Assembly: GCF_003814815.1 (NCBI RefSeq)
Contig: NZ_RKQQ01000007.1
Coordinates: 184,219-248,218 of the forward strand
Direction: 5' to 3'
DNA: 64,000 bases
Source: Salisediminibacterium halotolerans
Lineage (GTDB): Bacteria > Bacillota > Bacilli > Bacillales > Salisediminibacteriaceae
Part shown: piece by piece, positions 30,572 through 39,750 of the stretch
Numbering within the stretch: position 1 is the stretch's first letter
Layout: the number at the start of each line of letters is the position of its first letter
Made by a program: the position numbers and the translations under genes
The notes under the pieces: model-generated
The model's input: the letters and a program-made list of their open reading frames with translations, nothing else
Database searches by the model: none
What the model was told of the DNA's origin: nothing

Positions 30572-31474
30572 GTGGCACTGGAAATGATCAATTTACATAA
30601 ACGGTTCGGCAGTCACGAAGCTGTCGGCGGGTTAGACGCCCGAATTGCACCAGGCGAAATGTTCGGCATGCTCGGTGCGAATGGTGCGGGGAAGACGACG
30701 ACATTTCGGATGATCATCGGTTTATTGGATCCCTCAAATGGATCAGTGACTTGGCAAGGAGAGCGCTTAAATTACAGGCGCACGCACCTTGTCGGCTACT
30801 TGCCGGAAGAGCGCGGGCTGTTTCCGAAACTGACTGTCAAAGAACAGCTCGTTTATTTAATGAGATTAAACCGGATGAGCAAAACGGCGATATTAAGCGA
30901 ATTGGACCGCTGGCTCGACAGATTTCAAATAGCTCATTATAAAAATAAAAAAATCGAAGAATTATCGAAAGGTAATCAACAAAAAATTCAATTTATGGCA
31001 GCGGTTTTGCACCGCCCTGAATTGCTTATTCTCGATGAACCGTTCAGCGGCCTCGATCCGGTCAATGCTGACATGCTGAAAGAAGCCGTGCTCGATTTGC
31101 AAAAAGCCGGGGCGACGATCGTTTTTTCCAGCCATCAAATGCATAATGTTGAAGAGCTGTGCGAAGAAATGATCATGCTTAAAAACGGAAAAGCGGTGCT
31201 TCAAGGTCACTTGAAAGACATTAAACGCTCTTACGGAATGAAAAGTTTAGCGGTTAAAGCGGATTACGACTTATCATTTCTGCAAACAGAAGCAGGTGTG
31301 CTCGACTGGCGCGAGGTTAAAGACGGCGCTCATTTACAAATTAAAGATGAAGAAACAGCGGAAAGACTGTTTCAAATTTTAGCGGCGCGCGGATTTGTGC
31401 GTAAATTCGAAGTTGAAGAACCTTCTTTGCATGATATATTTATTGATCAGGTTGGAGGAAGCACACATGCGTAA
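30572..31474 (+). CDS. ABC exporter ATP-binding protein (NatA/YhaQ-like)
   Basis: A 300-residue ATPase of an ABC-2 exporter. Walker A is GANGAGKTTTFRMI, the signature ELSKGNQQKIQFM, Walker B LLILDEPFSGLDP, and the H-loop FSSHQMHN. A C-terminal DUF4162-type extension follows, typical of NatA/YhaQ proteins. GTG is the start, behind AGAGGAGG. It overlaps the permease gene by 8 bases. NatA relatives act in sodium or drug extrusion; the substrate here is unknown, although sodium export would suit a halophile. Confidence 0.85.
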   Translation: MALEMINLHKRFGSHEAVGGLDARIAPGEMFGMLGANGAGKTTTFRMIIGLLDPSNGSVTWQGERLNYRRTHLVGYLPEERGLFPKLTVKEQLVYLMRLNRMSKTAILSELDRWLDRFQIAHYKNKKIEELSKGNQQKIQFMAAVLHRPELLILDEPFSGLDPVNADMLKEAVLDLQKAGATIVFSSHQMHNVEELCEEMIMLKNGKAVLQGHLKDIKRSYGMKSLAVKADYDLSFLQTEAGVLDWREVKDGAHLQIKDEETAERLFQILAARGFVRKFEVEEPSLHDIFIDQVGGSTHA

Positions 31475-32741
31475 TTATATTATCACCATACAACATACGG
31501 TTATCCGCCGCGTGAAATCGAAGGCGTTTATATTTACGGCTCTCATCATGAGCGTGTTGATTCTCGGGATGTTTGCTTTAAGCTATTTCTTAGGAGAAAG
31601 CGGACCGGCCGATGACAGCGCAGAAAACAGCCCCGGCTCTGTCATGACTGTGAACGTGCTGGATGATACGGAGACAGACGGCTATTTTGCAGAACAGTTA
31701 TCAGCCTACGATGATGGCCATATGACATTTGCCGAACAAACAGGTTCCTTTTCTGAAACACGCGAAGAGGCGAGCGAAGACGGTGAATACGTTTTGCGTT
31801 TGTCAGGAAGCTTAGCGGAGTTAGAGGCATCATTGTATCACGATGAACAGGGGTTTGAAGGTGCCGGTCCTGAGCGGGAAGTGCAAGGATATGTTGAAAG
31901 GGCCAAAGAAGATTTAATCGCAGAGGAAATGAATTTATCTGAGGAACAGCGAGCCTTATTATTCGATCCGCTTGTTGTTTCCGGTCAGCCGCTTGATCAG
32001 TCTGAAGGAGCACCGTCAGACGAAGCGTTTATGCAGTCGTATTGGATGGTGTACGGACTTGTCTTCGCGATTTATCTTATTGTCATCATGTTTGGCTCAA
32101 TGATCGCGACAGAAGTCGCTACCGAAAAATCATCGCGCGTGATGGAACTGATCGTTTCCAGCGTTAATCCGGTCACGCAAATGCTCGGGAAAATTACCGG
32201 GATCGGGATTGTCGGCTTTTTAAATCTGGCGGTGATCGCCGCTGCTGTCAGTGCAGGCTCGCTTTTGACAGGGGAGCATTTTCTCACACAAGTTGTCACG
32301 GAAATGATTGATTATTCGCTCCTCGTCTACGCGCTGATTTTTATTTTGTTCGGGTACTTGATTTACGGCGGCTCAGCTGCGATGCTCGGTGCGCTTGTGA
32401 GCCGCTCTGAAGAAGTCAATCAAGCGATCCAGCCGCTGATTTTCCTCGCTATGATCGCGTTTTTTATTTCGATTTTCGGGTTGAATGCGCCGGACTTAAC
32501 GATGATCCGCGTGTTGTCCTATATACCGTTTTTCACGCCGCAGCTTCTGTTTTTGCGAATCGGAATGACCTCCGTTCCCGTTTGGGAAATTGCCCTGATT
32601 ATGACGCTCCTGGTGATCAGCGCTGTGCTGATTCTCTTGCTGGCGGCACGGATTTATAAAGGCGGTGTTTTGATGTACGGCAAATTCTCTTATAAAGAAG
32701 GGATTAAACAAGCTTTATCGATCTCTAAAAAAGAAGCATAG
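31467..32741 (+). CDS. ABC-2 type permease (NatB/YhaP-like)
   Basis: The partner permease of the preceding ATPase, 424 residues. One N-terminal membrane helix (about 20-42) is followed by a large acidic extracytoplasmic domain (about 45-195) and five to six C-terminal helices (about 200-405). The conserved ATEVATEKSSRVMELIVSSVNP segment is diagnostic of NatB/YhaP. ATG 31467 was chosen over 31395 because GGAGG lies upstream and it gives the usual MRNYIITIQHTVIRRVKSKAF start. The acidity of the external domain fits a halophilic host. Confidence 0.85.
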   Translation: MRNYIITIQHTVIRRVKSKAFIFTALIMSVLILGMFALSYFLGESGPADDSAENSPGSVMTVNVLDDTETDGYFAEQLSAYDDGHMTFAEQTGSFSETREEASEDGEYVLRLSGSLAELEASLYHDEQGFEGAGPEREVQGYVERAKEDLIAEEMNLSEEQRALLFDPLVVSGQPLDQSEGAPSDEAFMQSYWMVYGLVFAIYLIVIMFGSMIATEVATEKSSRVMELIVSSVNPVTQMLGKITGIGIVGFLNLAVIAAAVSAGSLLTGEHFLTQVVTEMIDYSLLVYALIFILFGYLIYGGSAAMLGALVSRSEEVNQAIQPLIFLAMIAFFISIFGLNAPDLTMIRVLSYIPFFTPQLLFLRIGMTSVPVWEIALIMTLLVISAVLILLLAARIYKGGVLMYGKFSYKEGIKQALSISKKEA

Positions 32742-32806
32742 CGTTTATAAAAAATCACCGTCGTTTATTACGGCAGCGAGTTTTAGTGTCACCGCGTCTG
32801 GTGTAA

Positions 32807-33115
32807 TTATTTCCGTTGATGGTCGGTAATGCTGTTTAATGTCAGTCTAAACGGGAAAAATACCGGTGCTAACAGTGAAGCGCCAATCATTACTAAAATC
32901 GCGAACAGCAGGCTCCAGAGCGGTCCGAACGCAGCGGTGTAAGCGCCGGTAAAGACCGCTGGAGCCAGAACAGCTGACGAAAAAAACAGTCGGGCGGCAG
33001 CGGACAGCTCATGTTTCGTCCGGCAGTTATGGCATTCGACCGGGGTTAACCGCCACTGGGCCGCATATGCTTGCTTCCATGAAAACGCACGTCCGCATTC
33101 TTCACAAGTTCTCAT
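32807..33115 (-). CDS. CxxC-20-CxxC zinc-ribbon membrane protein
   Basis: A 102-residue protein with a small N-terminal zinc ribbon. CEEC at 4-7 and CHNC at 28-31 are separated by exactly 20 residues, the spacing that defines the cxxc_20_cxxc family (TIGR04104, from memory). Two hydrophobic helices follow (about 44-65 and 70-92). GGAGGTG precedes the ATG. The function of the family is unknown. Confidence 0.8.
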   Translation of the reverse strand: MRTCEECGRAFSWKQAYAAQWRLTPVECHNCRTKHELSAAARLFFSSAVLAPAVFTGAYTAAFGPLWSLLFAILVMIGASLLAPVFFPFRLTLNSITDHQRK

Positions 33116-33262
33116 TACGCACCTCCGTCAAATGTTCACTGATTTCATTATACAGCGAAAAGTTTTTTTTGGAAATCACTTGAAATTAGCTCGATGCTTT
33201 TCACGCCGGATGACACAGCTGTTGACGGAAAACATGGAGCTGACGATTGGAGAGGCTATTTT

Positions 33263-33736
33263 ATGAGTTATTATCAAATGTTAAGAGCGTACGCCGGGCA
33301 AGAAACGTTGATTCTTCCGGGGGCGTCAGTGATCATTTACGATGAAGCGAAAAACGTATTGCTGCAAAAGCGCAGTGATGGAGATTGGGGATTGCCGGGC
33401 GGTTTGATGGAACCCGGCGAAAGCTTTAAAGAAACGGTCTGCCGAGAAACAGAAGAAGAAACAGGTTTGACGCCGGCAGCCGATGCGACGATTCTGTTTG
33501 ACGTATTTTCAGGTGACGCCTATTATGTCGAGGCGCCGAACGGCGATCCTTATTACGCCGTGACAGCCCTATATACCTGCAGCCGGACCGAAGGAACATT
33601 ATCATCCGGGGATGAAGAAACACTCGATTTGGCATGGTTTCAACTTGATGAATTGCCGGAGAGGCTCCGTTCTTCGCATCGGTATTTTTTGCAGCTGTTT
33701 GAGAAAAGCAGTCAGTTTGGAGATGATTCTGCTTGA
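33263..33736 (+). CDS. Nudix hydrolase
   Basis: A 157-residue Nudix enzyme that hydrolyses a nucleoside-diphosphate-linked substrate, not identifiable from sequence. The Nudix box is complete: GGLMEPGESFKETVCRETEE followed by ETG gives the GX5EX7REUXEEXGU pattern. ATG 33263 was chosen because GGAGAGG is 8 bases upstream; the frame is open from 33194. It has the MSYYQMLRAYAGQETLILPGA opening typical of a common Bacillus Nudix group. The promoter of the following T-box leader overlaps its end. Confidence 0.88.
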   Translation: MSYYQMLRAYAGQETLILPGASVIIYDEAKNVLLQKRSDGDWGLPGGLMEPGESFKETVCRETEEETGLTPAADATILFDVFSGDAYYVEAPNGDPYYAVTALYTCSRTEGTLSSGDEETLDLAWFQLDELPERLRSSHRYFLQLFEKSSQFGDDSA

Positions 33737-33761
33737 AAGAACAAACGCCGAGTAGTAAAAT
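33733..33761 (+). promoter_or_regulatory. valS: Promoter of the valS T-box transcript
   Basis: TTGAAA (33733-33738), exactly 17 bases, then TAAAAT (33756-33761). It overlaps the stop codon of the Nudix gene and lies directly upstream of the T-box leader. Confidence 0.75.
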
Positions 33762-33784
33762 GAACAGTAACTGAAAAAGCATGA

Positions 33785-34054
33785 AACGTTGACAGGGAGG
33801 AGTACATCCCGGAGCCGTCAGAGAGAAAAACCGGCTTATGTAAGCCGCTGCGAGGTTTTTCCGGAACGAACGGATGGAAGGTCGCCCTTGAGTTTTGCAG
33901 GCGAACAGAGAAGCGGAGTCTGCAACGGTTCGATACCGTTATCATCGCCGAGGTGTACAGATACGAAGCGGCAGCTGTATCTGTAAACAAAGGTGGTCCC
34001 GCGATAGCTTTCGAGCTCCCTTCGTCCTTTGATGGATGGAAGGGGGCTTTTTGT
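33785..34054 (+). promoter_or_regulatory. T-box riboswitch controlling valS (valine specifier)
   Basis: A tRNA-sensing leader. The T-box sequence AACAAAGGTGGTCCCGCG lies at 33986-34003. It is followed by a terminator whose arms are about 34014-34033 and 34034-34048, with a T-tract at 34048-34052. Upstream is a stem I/stem III region. GTC at 33881-33883 is the likely specifier codon for tRNA-Val. Uncharged tRNA-Val should pair with the T-box and allow valS read-through, the standard mechanism of the family. Confidence 0.9.
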
Positions 34055-34086
34055 ATGGAGAAAATGAAAACAGGAGGCAGTAATGT

Positions 34087-36741
34087 ATGACAGATCAACA
34101 GTGGCTCAAAGACACAGAAATGCCGTCAAAATACGATCCGCAGGCAACGGAAGCGAAATGGTACCCTTATTGGGTAGAGAATAAATTTTTTGAAGCAGGA
34201 AAAGATAAAACGAAAACGCCGTACACGATTGTGATTCCGCCGCCCAACGTCACCGGCCGGCTTCATCTTGGTCACGCTTGGGATACAACGCTGCAGGATA
34301 TTATTATCCGGATGAAGCGGATGCAAGGATACGATGCGCTATGGCTTCCGGGGATGGATCATGCCGGGATCGCAACGCAGGCGAAAGTAGAGGGAAAACT
34401 TCGTGAAGACGGCATCACCCGTCATGATTTAGGCCGCGAAAAATTCTTGGAGAAGTCGTGGGATTGGAAAGAAGAATACGCTTCATTCATCCGTGAACAG
34501 TGGGCGAAGCTCGGTCTTTCAGTTGATTATTCCCGCGAACGTTTCACGCTCGATGACGGGCTTTCGACAGCTGTGCGGGAAGTGTTTGTCCGCTTGTATG
34601 AAGAGGGGCTTATTTACCGCGGCGAGTATATCATCAACTGGGATCCGGAAACGAAAACAGCGCTGTCGGATATTGAAGTCGAATACCAGGATGTTCAAGG
34701 CGCCTTTTATCATATGGCGTACCCGATCAAAGGAGAAGATCACTCGATTGAGATCGCGACTACCCGTCCGGAAACGATGCTCGGCGATACAGCTGTCGCG
34801 GTTCACCCCGACGATTCCCGTTACAGTCATTTGATCGGAAAAACGGTGATTCTGCCGGTTATCGGCCGGGAGATTGAGATCGTTGCCGACGATTACGTCG
34901 ATATGGAGTTCGGTTCCGGAGCGGTGAAAATCACTCCCGCTCATGACCCGAACGACTTTGAGATCGGCAACCGGCATGACTTGGAACGTATTCTGATTAT
35001 GGACGAGGGCGGGATCATGAATGAAAACGCCGGAAAATACGAAGGCTTGAGCCGGTTTGACTGCCGCAAACAGCTTGTGAAGGATCTTCAAGCGGAAGGA
35101 ACGCTGTTTAAAATAGAAGAACACTGGCACAGCGTCGGCCATTCTGAACGAAGCGGAGCTGTCGTTGAACCGTATTTATCGACGCAATGGTTTGTAAAAA
35201 TGGGGCCGCTTGCGGATGAAGCGATCGAATTGCAAAACAGTGATGAAAAAGTTCACTTTGTTCCGGACAGATTTGAAAAAACGTATATGCACTGGATTGA
35301 AAACATCCGTGATTGGTGCATTTCCCGGCAGCTTTGGTGGGGACACCGCATTCCGGCTTGGTACCATAAAGAAACGGGCGAATTGTATGTCGGGCGTGAA
35401 ACACCGGCTGATCCGGAAAACTGGGTTCAAGATGAAGATGTGTTAGATACGTGGTTCAGCTCTGCGCTTTGGCCGTTTTCGACGATGGGCTGGCCGGATG
35501 AAGGCGCTGCTGATTTCAACCGTTACTACCCGACCGATGCACTCGTGACCGGGTACGACATTATTTATTTCTGGGTTGCGCGGATGATTTTTCAAGGCAA
35601 GCATTTTACGAATGAACGCCCGTTTAAAGATGTGCTGATTCACGGACTCGTGCGTGACTCGGAAGGACAGAAAATGAGCAAATCGCTCGGCAACGGCGTC
35701 GATCCGATGGATGTCATCGATAAGTACGGGGCGGATGCGCTGCGCTTTTTCCTCAGCACCGGGTCCACTCCGGGTCAGGATTTGCGCTTTTTCTGGGAAA
35801 AAGTTGAAGCGAACTGGAATTTCGGCAATAAAATTTGGAATGCTTCCCGGTTTGCGCTCATGAATATGGGCGAGATCACTTACGAACAAATTGATTTATC
35901 CGGAGAAAAGACGATCGCCGATCAATGGATTCTCACCCGGCTGCAAGAAACGATCGAGCATGTGACAAAGTTTGCCGATGCGTATGAATTCGGCGAAGTC
36001 GGCCGTGCGTTGTATAACTTCATTTGGGATGACGTCTGTGATTGGTACATTGAAATGGCTAAGCTGCCGCTTTACGGCGATGATGACAAAGCGCGCCACA
36101 CAGCAAGATCTGTTTTGGCTTATGTTTTGGACCGCACGATGCGGCTTTTGCACCCGTTCATGCCGTTTATAACCGAAGAAGTTTGGCAGCATCTCCCGCA
36201 TGAAGGCGACTCGATTACCGTTGCTCCTTGGCCGGAAAAAGATGCTGAACTGATGTTCAATCAGTCGGTGAAAGATATGGAGCTGTTAAAAGAAATTATC
36301 CGCAGTGTCCGCAACACTAGAGCTGAATTAAATGTGGCACCGTCCAAGGAAATCGATTTACAGATTAAAGCCGGAGACTCCGAGGTGCTTAAACAGTTAG
36401 AGCGCGGGCGGCAATATTTAGAAAGTTTCTGTCATCCGAAAGATTTAACCGTTGCGGAAGATCTTGCTGCACCGGAAAAGTCGGTCAGCTCTGTTCTTTC
36501 GGGAGTGGAACTGTATATGCCGTTAGCCGGGATGATTGACCTTGATGCCGAAATCGAGCGATTGGAAAAGGAACTCAAGCGACTCGACGGCGAAGTCGAG
36601 CGGGTGCAGAAAAAACTCGCCAATGAAGGATTTACCGCAAAAGCGCCCGAGCATGTTGTCGAAGAAGAACGCGGAAAAGAAAAAGATTACTCGCAGCAAA
36701 GAGAAAAAGTAAAAGCGCGAATTGCTGAATTGAAAGAGTAA
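34087..36741 (+). CDS. valS: Valyl-tRNA synthetase
   Basis: Charges tRNA-Val. It has 884 residues. A class I Rossmann domain carries the HIGH-type motif [16 protein letters not shown] (about 54) and the KMSKS loop [17 protein letters not shown] (about 531). The inserted editing domain has [17 protein letters not shown]. The anticodon-binding domain is followed by a C-terminal coiled-coil arm (about 815-884) typical of ValRS. AGGAGG precedes the ATG. An ATG four bases earlier is out of frame. Downstream, folC and comC of the B. subtilis order are absent. Confidence 0.98.
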   Translation: MTDQQWLKDTEMPSKYDPQATEAKWYPYWVENKFFEAGKDKTKTPYTIVIPPPNVTGRLHLGHAWDTTLQDIIIRMKRMQGYDALWLPGMDHAGIATQAKVEGKLREDGITRHDLGREKFLEKSWDWKEEYASFIREQWAKLGLSVDYSRERFTLDDGLSTAVREVFVRLYEEGLIYRGEYIINWDPETKTALSDIEVEYQDVQGAFYHMAYPIKGEDHSIEIATTRPETMLGDTAVAVHPDDSRYSHLIGKTVILPVIGREIEIVADDYVDMEFGSGAVKITPAHDPNDFEIGNRHDLERILIMDEGGIMNENAGKYEGLSRFDCRKQLVKDLQAEGTLFKIEEHWHSVGHSERSGAVVEPYLSTQWFVKMGPLADEAIELQNSDEKVHFVPDRFEKTYMHWIENIRDWCISRQLWWGHRIPAWYHKETGELYVGRETPADPENWVQDEDVLDTWFSSALWPFSTMGWPDEGAADFNRYYPTDALVTGYDIIYFWVARMIFQGKHFTNERPFKDVLIHGLVRDSEGQKMSKSLGNGVDPMDVIDKYGADALRFFLSTGSTPGQDLRFFWEKVEANWNFGNKIWNASRFALMNMGEITYEQIDLSGEKTIADQWILTRLQETIEHVTKFADAYEFGEVGRALYNFIWDDVCDWYIEMAKLPLYGDDDKARHTARSVLAYVLDRTMRLLHPFMPFITEEVWQHLPHEGDSITVAPWPEKDAELMFNQSVKDMELLKEIIRSVRNTRAELNVAPSKEIDLQIKAGDSEVLKQLERGRQYLESFCHPKDLTVAEDLAAPEKSVSSVLSGVELYMPLAGMIDLDAEIERLEKELKRLDGEVERVQKKLANEGFTAKAPEHVVEEERGKEKDYSQQREKVKARIAELKE

Positions 36742-36781
36742 GTGAATGATAGAGATCAACGATTCATCGGAGGGATGATCT

Positions 36782-37627
36782 ATGCCGGAAACAGCTTATT
36801 ACGAAGACCGGTTTGTCGAACCGGGTGCGCGCGTCGTTCCGCTCGAAGACCGCGGCCATCAATTCGGCGACGGGATATATGAAGTGATCCGCGTTTACAA
36901 CGGCGTTCCGTTTTTACTGGACGAACATTTGGCCCGCCTGCACGTGAGCGCTGATGCGATTGACTTGGAGCTGCCGTATTCCATTGCTGAGGTCCGCGCA
37001 ATCTGTGAAAAAAGTCTTGAACGGGCTCAGCTGCCGGATGCGGAAATCTATATCCAGGTTACGCGCGGGTCGTCTCCGCGTGCGCATGCATTTCCGGAAA
37101 ATGTGCGCGGCATATTGATGGTCGCTGTTAAACATGCCCGCACTGTTTCGGAAGAAAAACGGCAATCAGGCGTACCAGTGATGAGCATTGAAGAGAACCG
37201 CTGGAAATTTTGCTATATTAAGTCGCTTAATCTGTTGCCGAATGTTCTCGCAAAAGAAAAAGCAAAAAGGTATCAATGTCATGAAGCCGTGTACGTGGAT
37301 GAAGGAATTATCAAAGAGGGCTCGTCGAGCAATATCTTTGCCGTTAAAGACGGGGTGGTTTACACGTATCCGCCAGAACCGTCGATTCTACACGGTATAT
37401 CGCGGCAATTGGTGATCGATTTGGCTTTGCGGCTCGGGATGGAAGTAAAAGAAGAAAAGAAAAGCTTGTCTTTTTTCAAATCGGCCGATGAACTGTTTCT
37501 CACGAGTACGACGATGGAAATTTTAGCAGTATCCTCTTTTGATGATACGGACTATTCAGAGCGGCGGCCGATTACGCGCAAACTTGCCGCCGAATTCCGC
37601 GCGGAAGTTGAAAGACGGACAACATAA
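36782..37627 (+). CDS. dat: D-amino-acid transaminase
   Basis: A PLP fold-type IV aminotransferase, most likely D-alanine:2-oxoglutarate aminotransferase supplying D-Glu or D-Ala. It has 281 residues. The opening ARVVPLEDRGHQFGDGIYEVIRVYNG, the PLP lysine in FCYIKSLNLLPNVLAKEKA (about residue 145), and KEGSSSNIFAV with a late FLTSTTMEI all fit D-AAT. Branched-chain and ADC-lyase relatives share the fold, so substrate specificity is inferred. CGGAGGG precedes the ATG. It follows valS by 40 bases and may be in the same transcript. Confidence 0.85.
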   Translation: MPETAYYEDRFVEPGARVVPLEDRGHQFGDGIYEVIRVYNGVPFLLDEHLARLHVSADAIDLELPYSIAEVRAICEKSLERAQLPDAEIYIQVTRGSSPRAHAFPENVRGILMVAVKHARTVSEEKRQSGVPVMSIEENRWKFCYIKSLNLLPNVLAKEKAKRYQCHEAVYVDEGIIKEGSSSNIFAVKDGVVYTYPPEPSILHGISRQLVIDLALRLGMEVKEEKKSLSFFKSADELFLTSTTMEILAVSSFDDTDYSERRPITRKLAAEFRAEVERRTT

Positions 37628-37631
37628 AGCA

Positions 37632-37657
37632 GAGATCCGCCTAAAAGGGCGGATCTC
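37632..37657. terminator. Left copy of the dat terminator hairpin (without T-tract)
   Basis: A perfect 10-bp stem (37632-37641 with 37648-37657), followed not by T residues but by the start of repeat copy D. A second copy with only two base differences, this time followed by TTTTT, lies at 38188-38216. Confidence 0.75.
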
Positions 37658-38187
37658 AGACTGCAGACAAACTAGTATTTTGACGTAAGCCGCGCAGCCG
37701 GATCTTCGTCACTTGCTTTCAAGGCTGCTGAAAAAGTAGATGACCAATTGGGTGACTGCATATTTATTCTCCCTTATAGATTGAGAAGTTTTATGAGACT
37801 GGAGCAAACTCGACGCCTGCGGGAAAAGCAACTGCCGAAGACCCCGCAAGAAGCGGTTTCGCTTCTGAGGAGGCTGAGGCGTTGCCCGCGGCAAGCGAGT
37901 TTGCGGAGGGCTCATAATATTATATATTCAATGCGGCTCATAAATAAACGCCTAATTTGTTTATCCAGCACTTTTTCAGCAGCCTCCTTGCTTTCCCGGA
38001 GGCGTCGGAGGAGCAGCTGCGCGGCTTTCTTACTATGCAAAGCACTATGGAAACCGCGCGGTTTGAAGCGAAGAAGATGATCCAAGCACCCCGGCGCTCG
38101 CCCGCAGCACATAAGCCGGATAATGCGTCGTCATCCAGTCTTTAAACAAGTTGATATTTAACAATGTCATGACTTTATCAACAATCT
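37657..38187. repeat. Structured repeat family, copy D (interrupted by a MITE)
   Basis: This has the same family ends as the copies at 45.3, 60.6 and 63.8 kb: AGACTGCAGACAAACTA at the left and ATCAACAATCT at the right, imperfect inverted repeats of each other. Without the 266-bp insertion and one 9-bp target copy it is about 256 bp, and it lacks the internal ATTCGGCGG hairpin of the other copies. Shared internal segments include CCGGATCTTCGTC, CTTTCCCGGAGGCGTCGGAG and CGCTCGCCCGCAG. It contains no gene. Confidence 0.8.
37721..37986. mobile_element. 266-bp MITE inserted in repeat copy D
   Basis: The ends are inverted repeats: AGGCTGCTGAAAAAGT (16 bp) is identical at both ends. It is flanked by a 9-bp direct repeat CTTGCTTTC (37712-37720 and 37987-37995) that occurs only once in the uninterrupted copies of the host repeat, so it is a true target-site duplication. 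There is no transposase. The interior (about 37795-37912) is a palindrome-rich block with CAAACTCG/CGAGTTTG arms, of a kind I recall as common in Bacillaceae intergenic DNA. Confidence 0.88.
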
Positions 38188-38217
38188 GAGATCCGCCTGA
38201 AACGGCGGATCTTTTTG
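38188..38217 (+). terminator. Right copy of the dat terminator hairpin (with T-tract)
   Basis: 25 bases that match 37632-37656 at 23 positions, forming a GAGATCCGCC-type stem followed by TTTTT. Probably the functional end of the original dat terminator. Confidence 0.8.
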
Positions 38218-38301
38218 TACGGATTGACGTATTAATTTTATCGTGATAAAGTGATAAAGGTTTTTTACTTATCATGAATTATTTTATAAAGGGGAATCAT
38301 T

Positions 38302-39645
38302 ATGAATGCTGTCATTGTCGCTGTATTGATTATGATTGCACTGAGTATGGCGCGTGTTCACGTCGTTATCGCGCTTTTAATTGGTGCAGTTGCCGGAGGA
38401 TTGACGGCCGGTTTTTCATTAACGGAAACGGTTGAAATTTTCAGTGAAGGTCTCGGGGCAAACGCTCCGATTGCGCTCAGTTACGGACTGTTAGGCGCAT
38501 TTGCTTTAGCGATTACTTATACGGGATTGCCGAACTTGATGGTTCAAGGCGCGATCAAAATCGTCGGCAAAGAAGATGAAACGCGGAATAAAACGATGAC
38601 GAAGGTGCTTTTGCTGTTTATATTGGCGATTGTTGCTTCGTTTTCGCAAAACGTCATTCCTGTACATATCGCGTTTATTCCGATTTTAATTCCCCCGCTG
38701 TTAATCGTGTTTAACGAATTGGCGCTTGATCGCCGGGCAGCGGCGGTATCACTGACATTCGGTTTAAAAGCGCCGTACATTTTACTTCCTTTTGGTTACG
38801 GAGCGATCTTTCACGACACGATTGCGACCAACATGGAGGAAAGCGGTTTGGCCATTGCCGCTGCTGATATTCCGCAAGCGGTATTGTTACCGGTAATAGG
38901 CATGGTTATCGGGCTCGCCGTTGCATTGCTCTATACGTACCGCAAGTCACGCAATTACGAGAATCTCCCTCTGCAAGATCAGCCGGAAGAAGAGCAAAAC
39001 GGCTATACACCGGTCGGGATTATCGTCGGCTTTGTGTCGGTTGTTGTAGTGCTTGTTACGCAAGTTATCACAGAACAAATGTTTTTCGGAGCATTAAGCG
39101 GTTTGGTCGTCTTGTATTTATATTTTGCGGTATTGCACTTTCAAAATACCTTTTCCTTGCAAAAAACGGATGAACTGATGACAAACGGGATGAAAATGCT
39201 CGCATTCATCGGGTTTGTCATGATCACTGCCGGCGGTTTCGCTGAAGTGATCCGTGAAAGCGGACATGTCGAACAGCTTGTCGGCTGGACGTCTGTCTGG
39301 TTTGGCGATCAGTTAGGACTCGCGGCTGTGGCGATGCTGATTATCGGACTGTTTATTACTATCGGTATCGGCTCTTCGTTTGCAACGATTCCGATCATTG
39401 CTGCGATTTTTGTTCCGATGGCGGCGTCGCTCGGGTTTTCGCCGATGGCGACGATTGCGTTAATCGGAACGGCCGGGGCGCTTGGTGATGCCGGTTCGCC
39501 TGTGTCTGATTCGACGCTCGGACCGACAGCCGGTCTGAATGCGGATGGACAGCATAATCATATTTGGGATACCGTTGTGCCGACATTTATTCACTTCAAC
39601 ATTCCGCTGATCATTTTCGGTTGGCTGGCTGCGATGGTATTGTAA
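38302..39645 (+). CDS. Na+/H+ antiporter-family / amino-acid transporter (YuiF-like)
   Basis: A polytopic membrane protein of 447 residues with about eleven to twelve helices. It opens with VAVLIMIALSMARVHVVIALLIGA and contains the EIFSEGLGANAPIALSYGLLGAFA motif and a C-terminal GDAGSPVSDSTLGPTAGLN segment. These are characteristic of the YuiF group of the NhaC-like superfamily (Na+/H+ antiporter N- and C-terminal domains). AAGGGG precedes the ATG. Substrates of this group are uncertain (sodium/proton exchange or amino acids). It lies just after repeat copy D. Confidence 0.82.
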   Translation: MNAVIVAVLIMIALSMARVHVVIALLIGAVAGGLTAGFSLTETVEIFSEGLGANAPIALSYGLLGAFALAITYTGLPNLMVQGAIKIVGKEDETRNKTMTKVLLLFILAIVASFSQNVIPVHIAFIPILIPPLLIVFNELALDRRAAAVSLTFGLKAPYILLPFGYGAIFHDTIATNMEESGLAIAAADIPQAVLLPVIGMVIGLAVALLYTYRKSRNYENLPLQDQPEEEQNGYTPVGIIVGFVSVVVVLVTQVITEQMFFGALSGLVVLYLYFAVLHFQNTFSLQKTDELMTNGMKMLAFIGFVMITAGGFAEVIRESGHVEQLVGWTSVWFGDQLGLAAVAMLIIGLFITIGIGSSFATIPIIAAIFVPMAASLGFSPMATIALIGTAGALGDAGSPVSDSTLGPTAGLNADGQHNHIWDTVVPTFIHFNIPLIIFGWLAAMVL

Positions 39646-39716
39646 AGTTTGACTTGGACCTCTTTGTGCAACGAAGAAGTCCAAAGTGTTCTGAAATGAT
39701 AAGTATAATAAAGAAG

Positions 39717-39750
39717 GAACAGGAAGATCATTCATCTTCCTGTTCCTTTT
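39717..39750. terminator. Bidirectional terminator between the YuiF-like gene and the minus-strand surface-protein operon
   Basis: A perfect inverted repeat (39717-39728 with 39735-39746) is followed by CTTTTC on the plus strand and, on the minus strand, by TTCTTTATTATAC. It overlaps the last codons of the minus-strand gene. Confidence 0.75.

Noticed and set aside
37657..38187. Group IIC intron, because insertion next to terminator hairpins is typical of that class
   Set aside because: The elements lack the GUGYG start, a recognisable domain V and a reverse-transcriptase gene. They have inverted ends instead, and the hairpins are duplicated.
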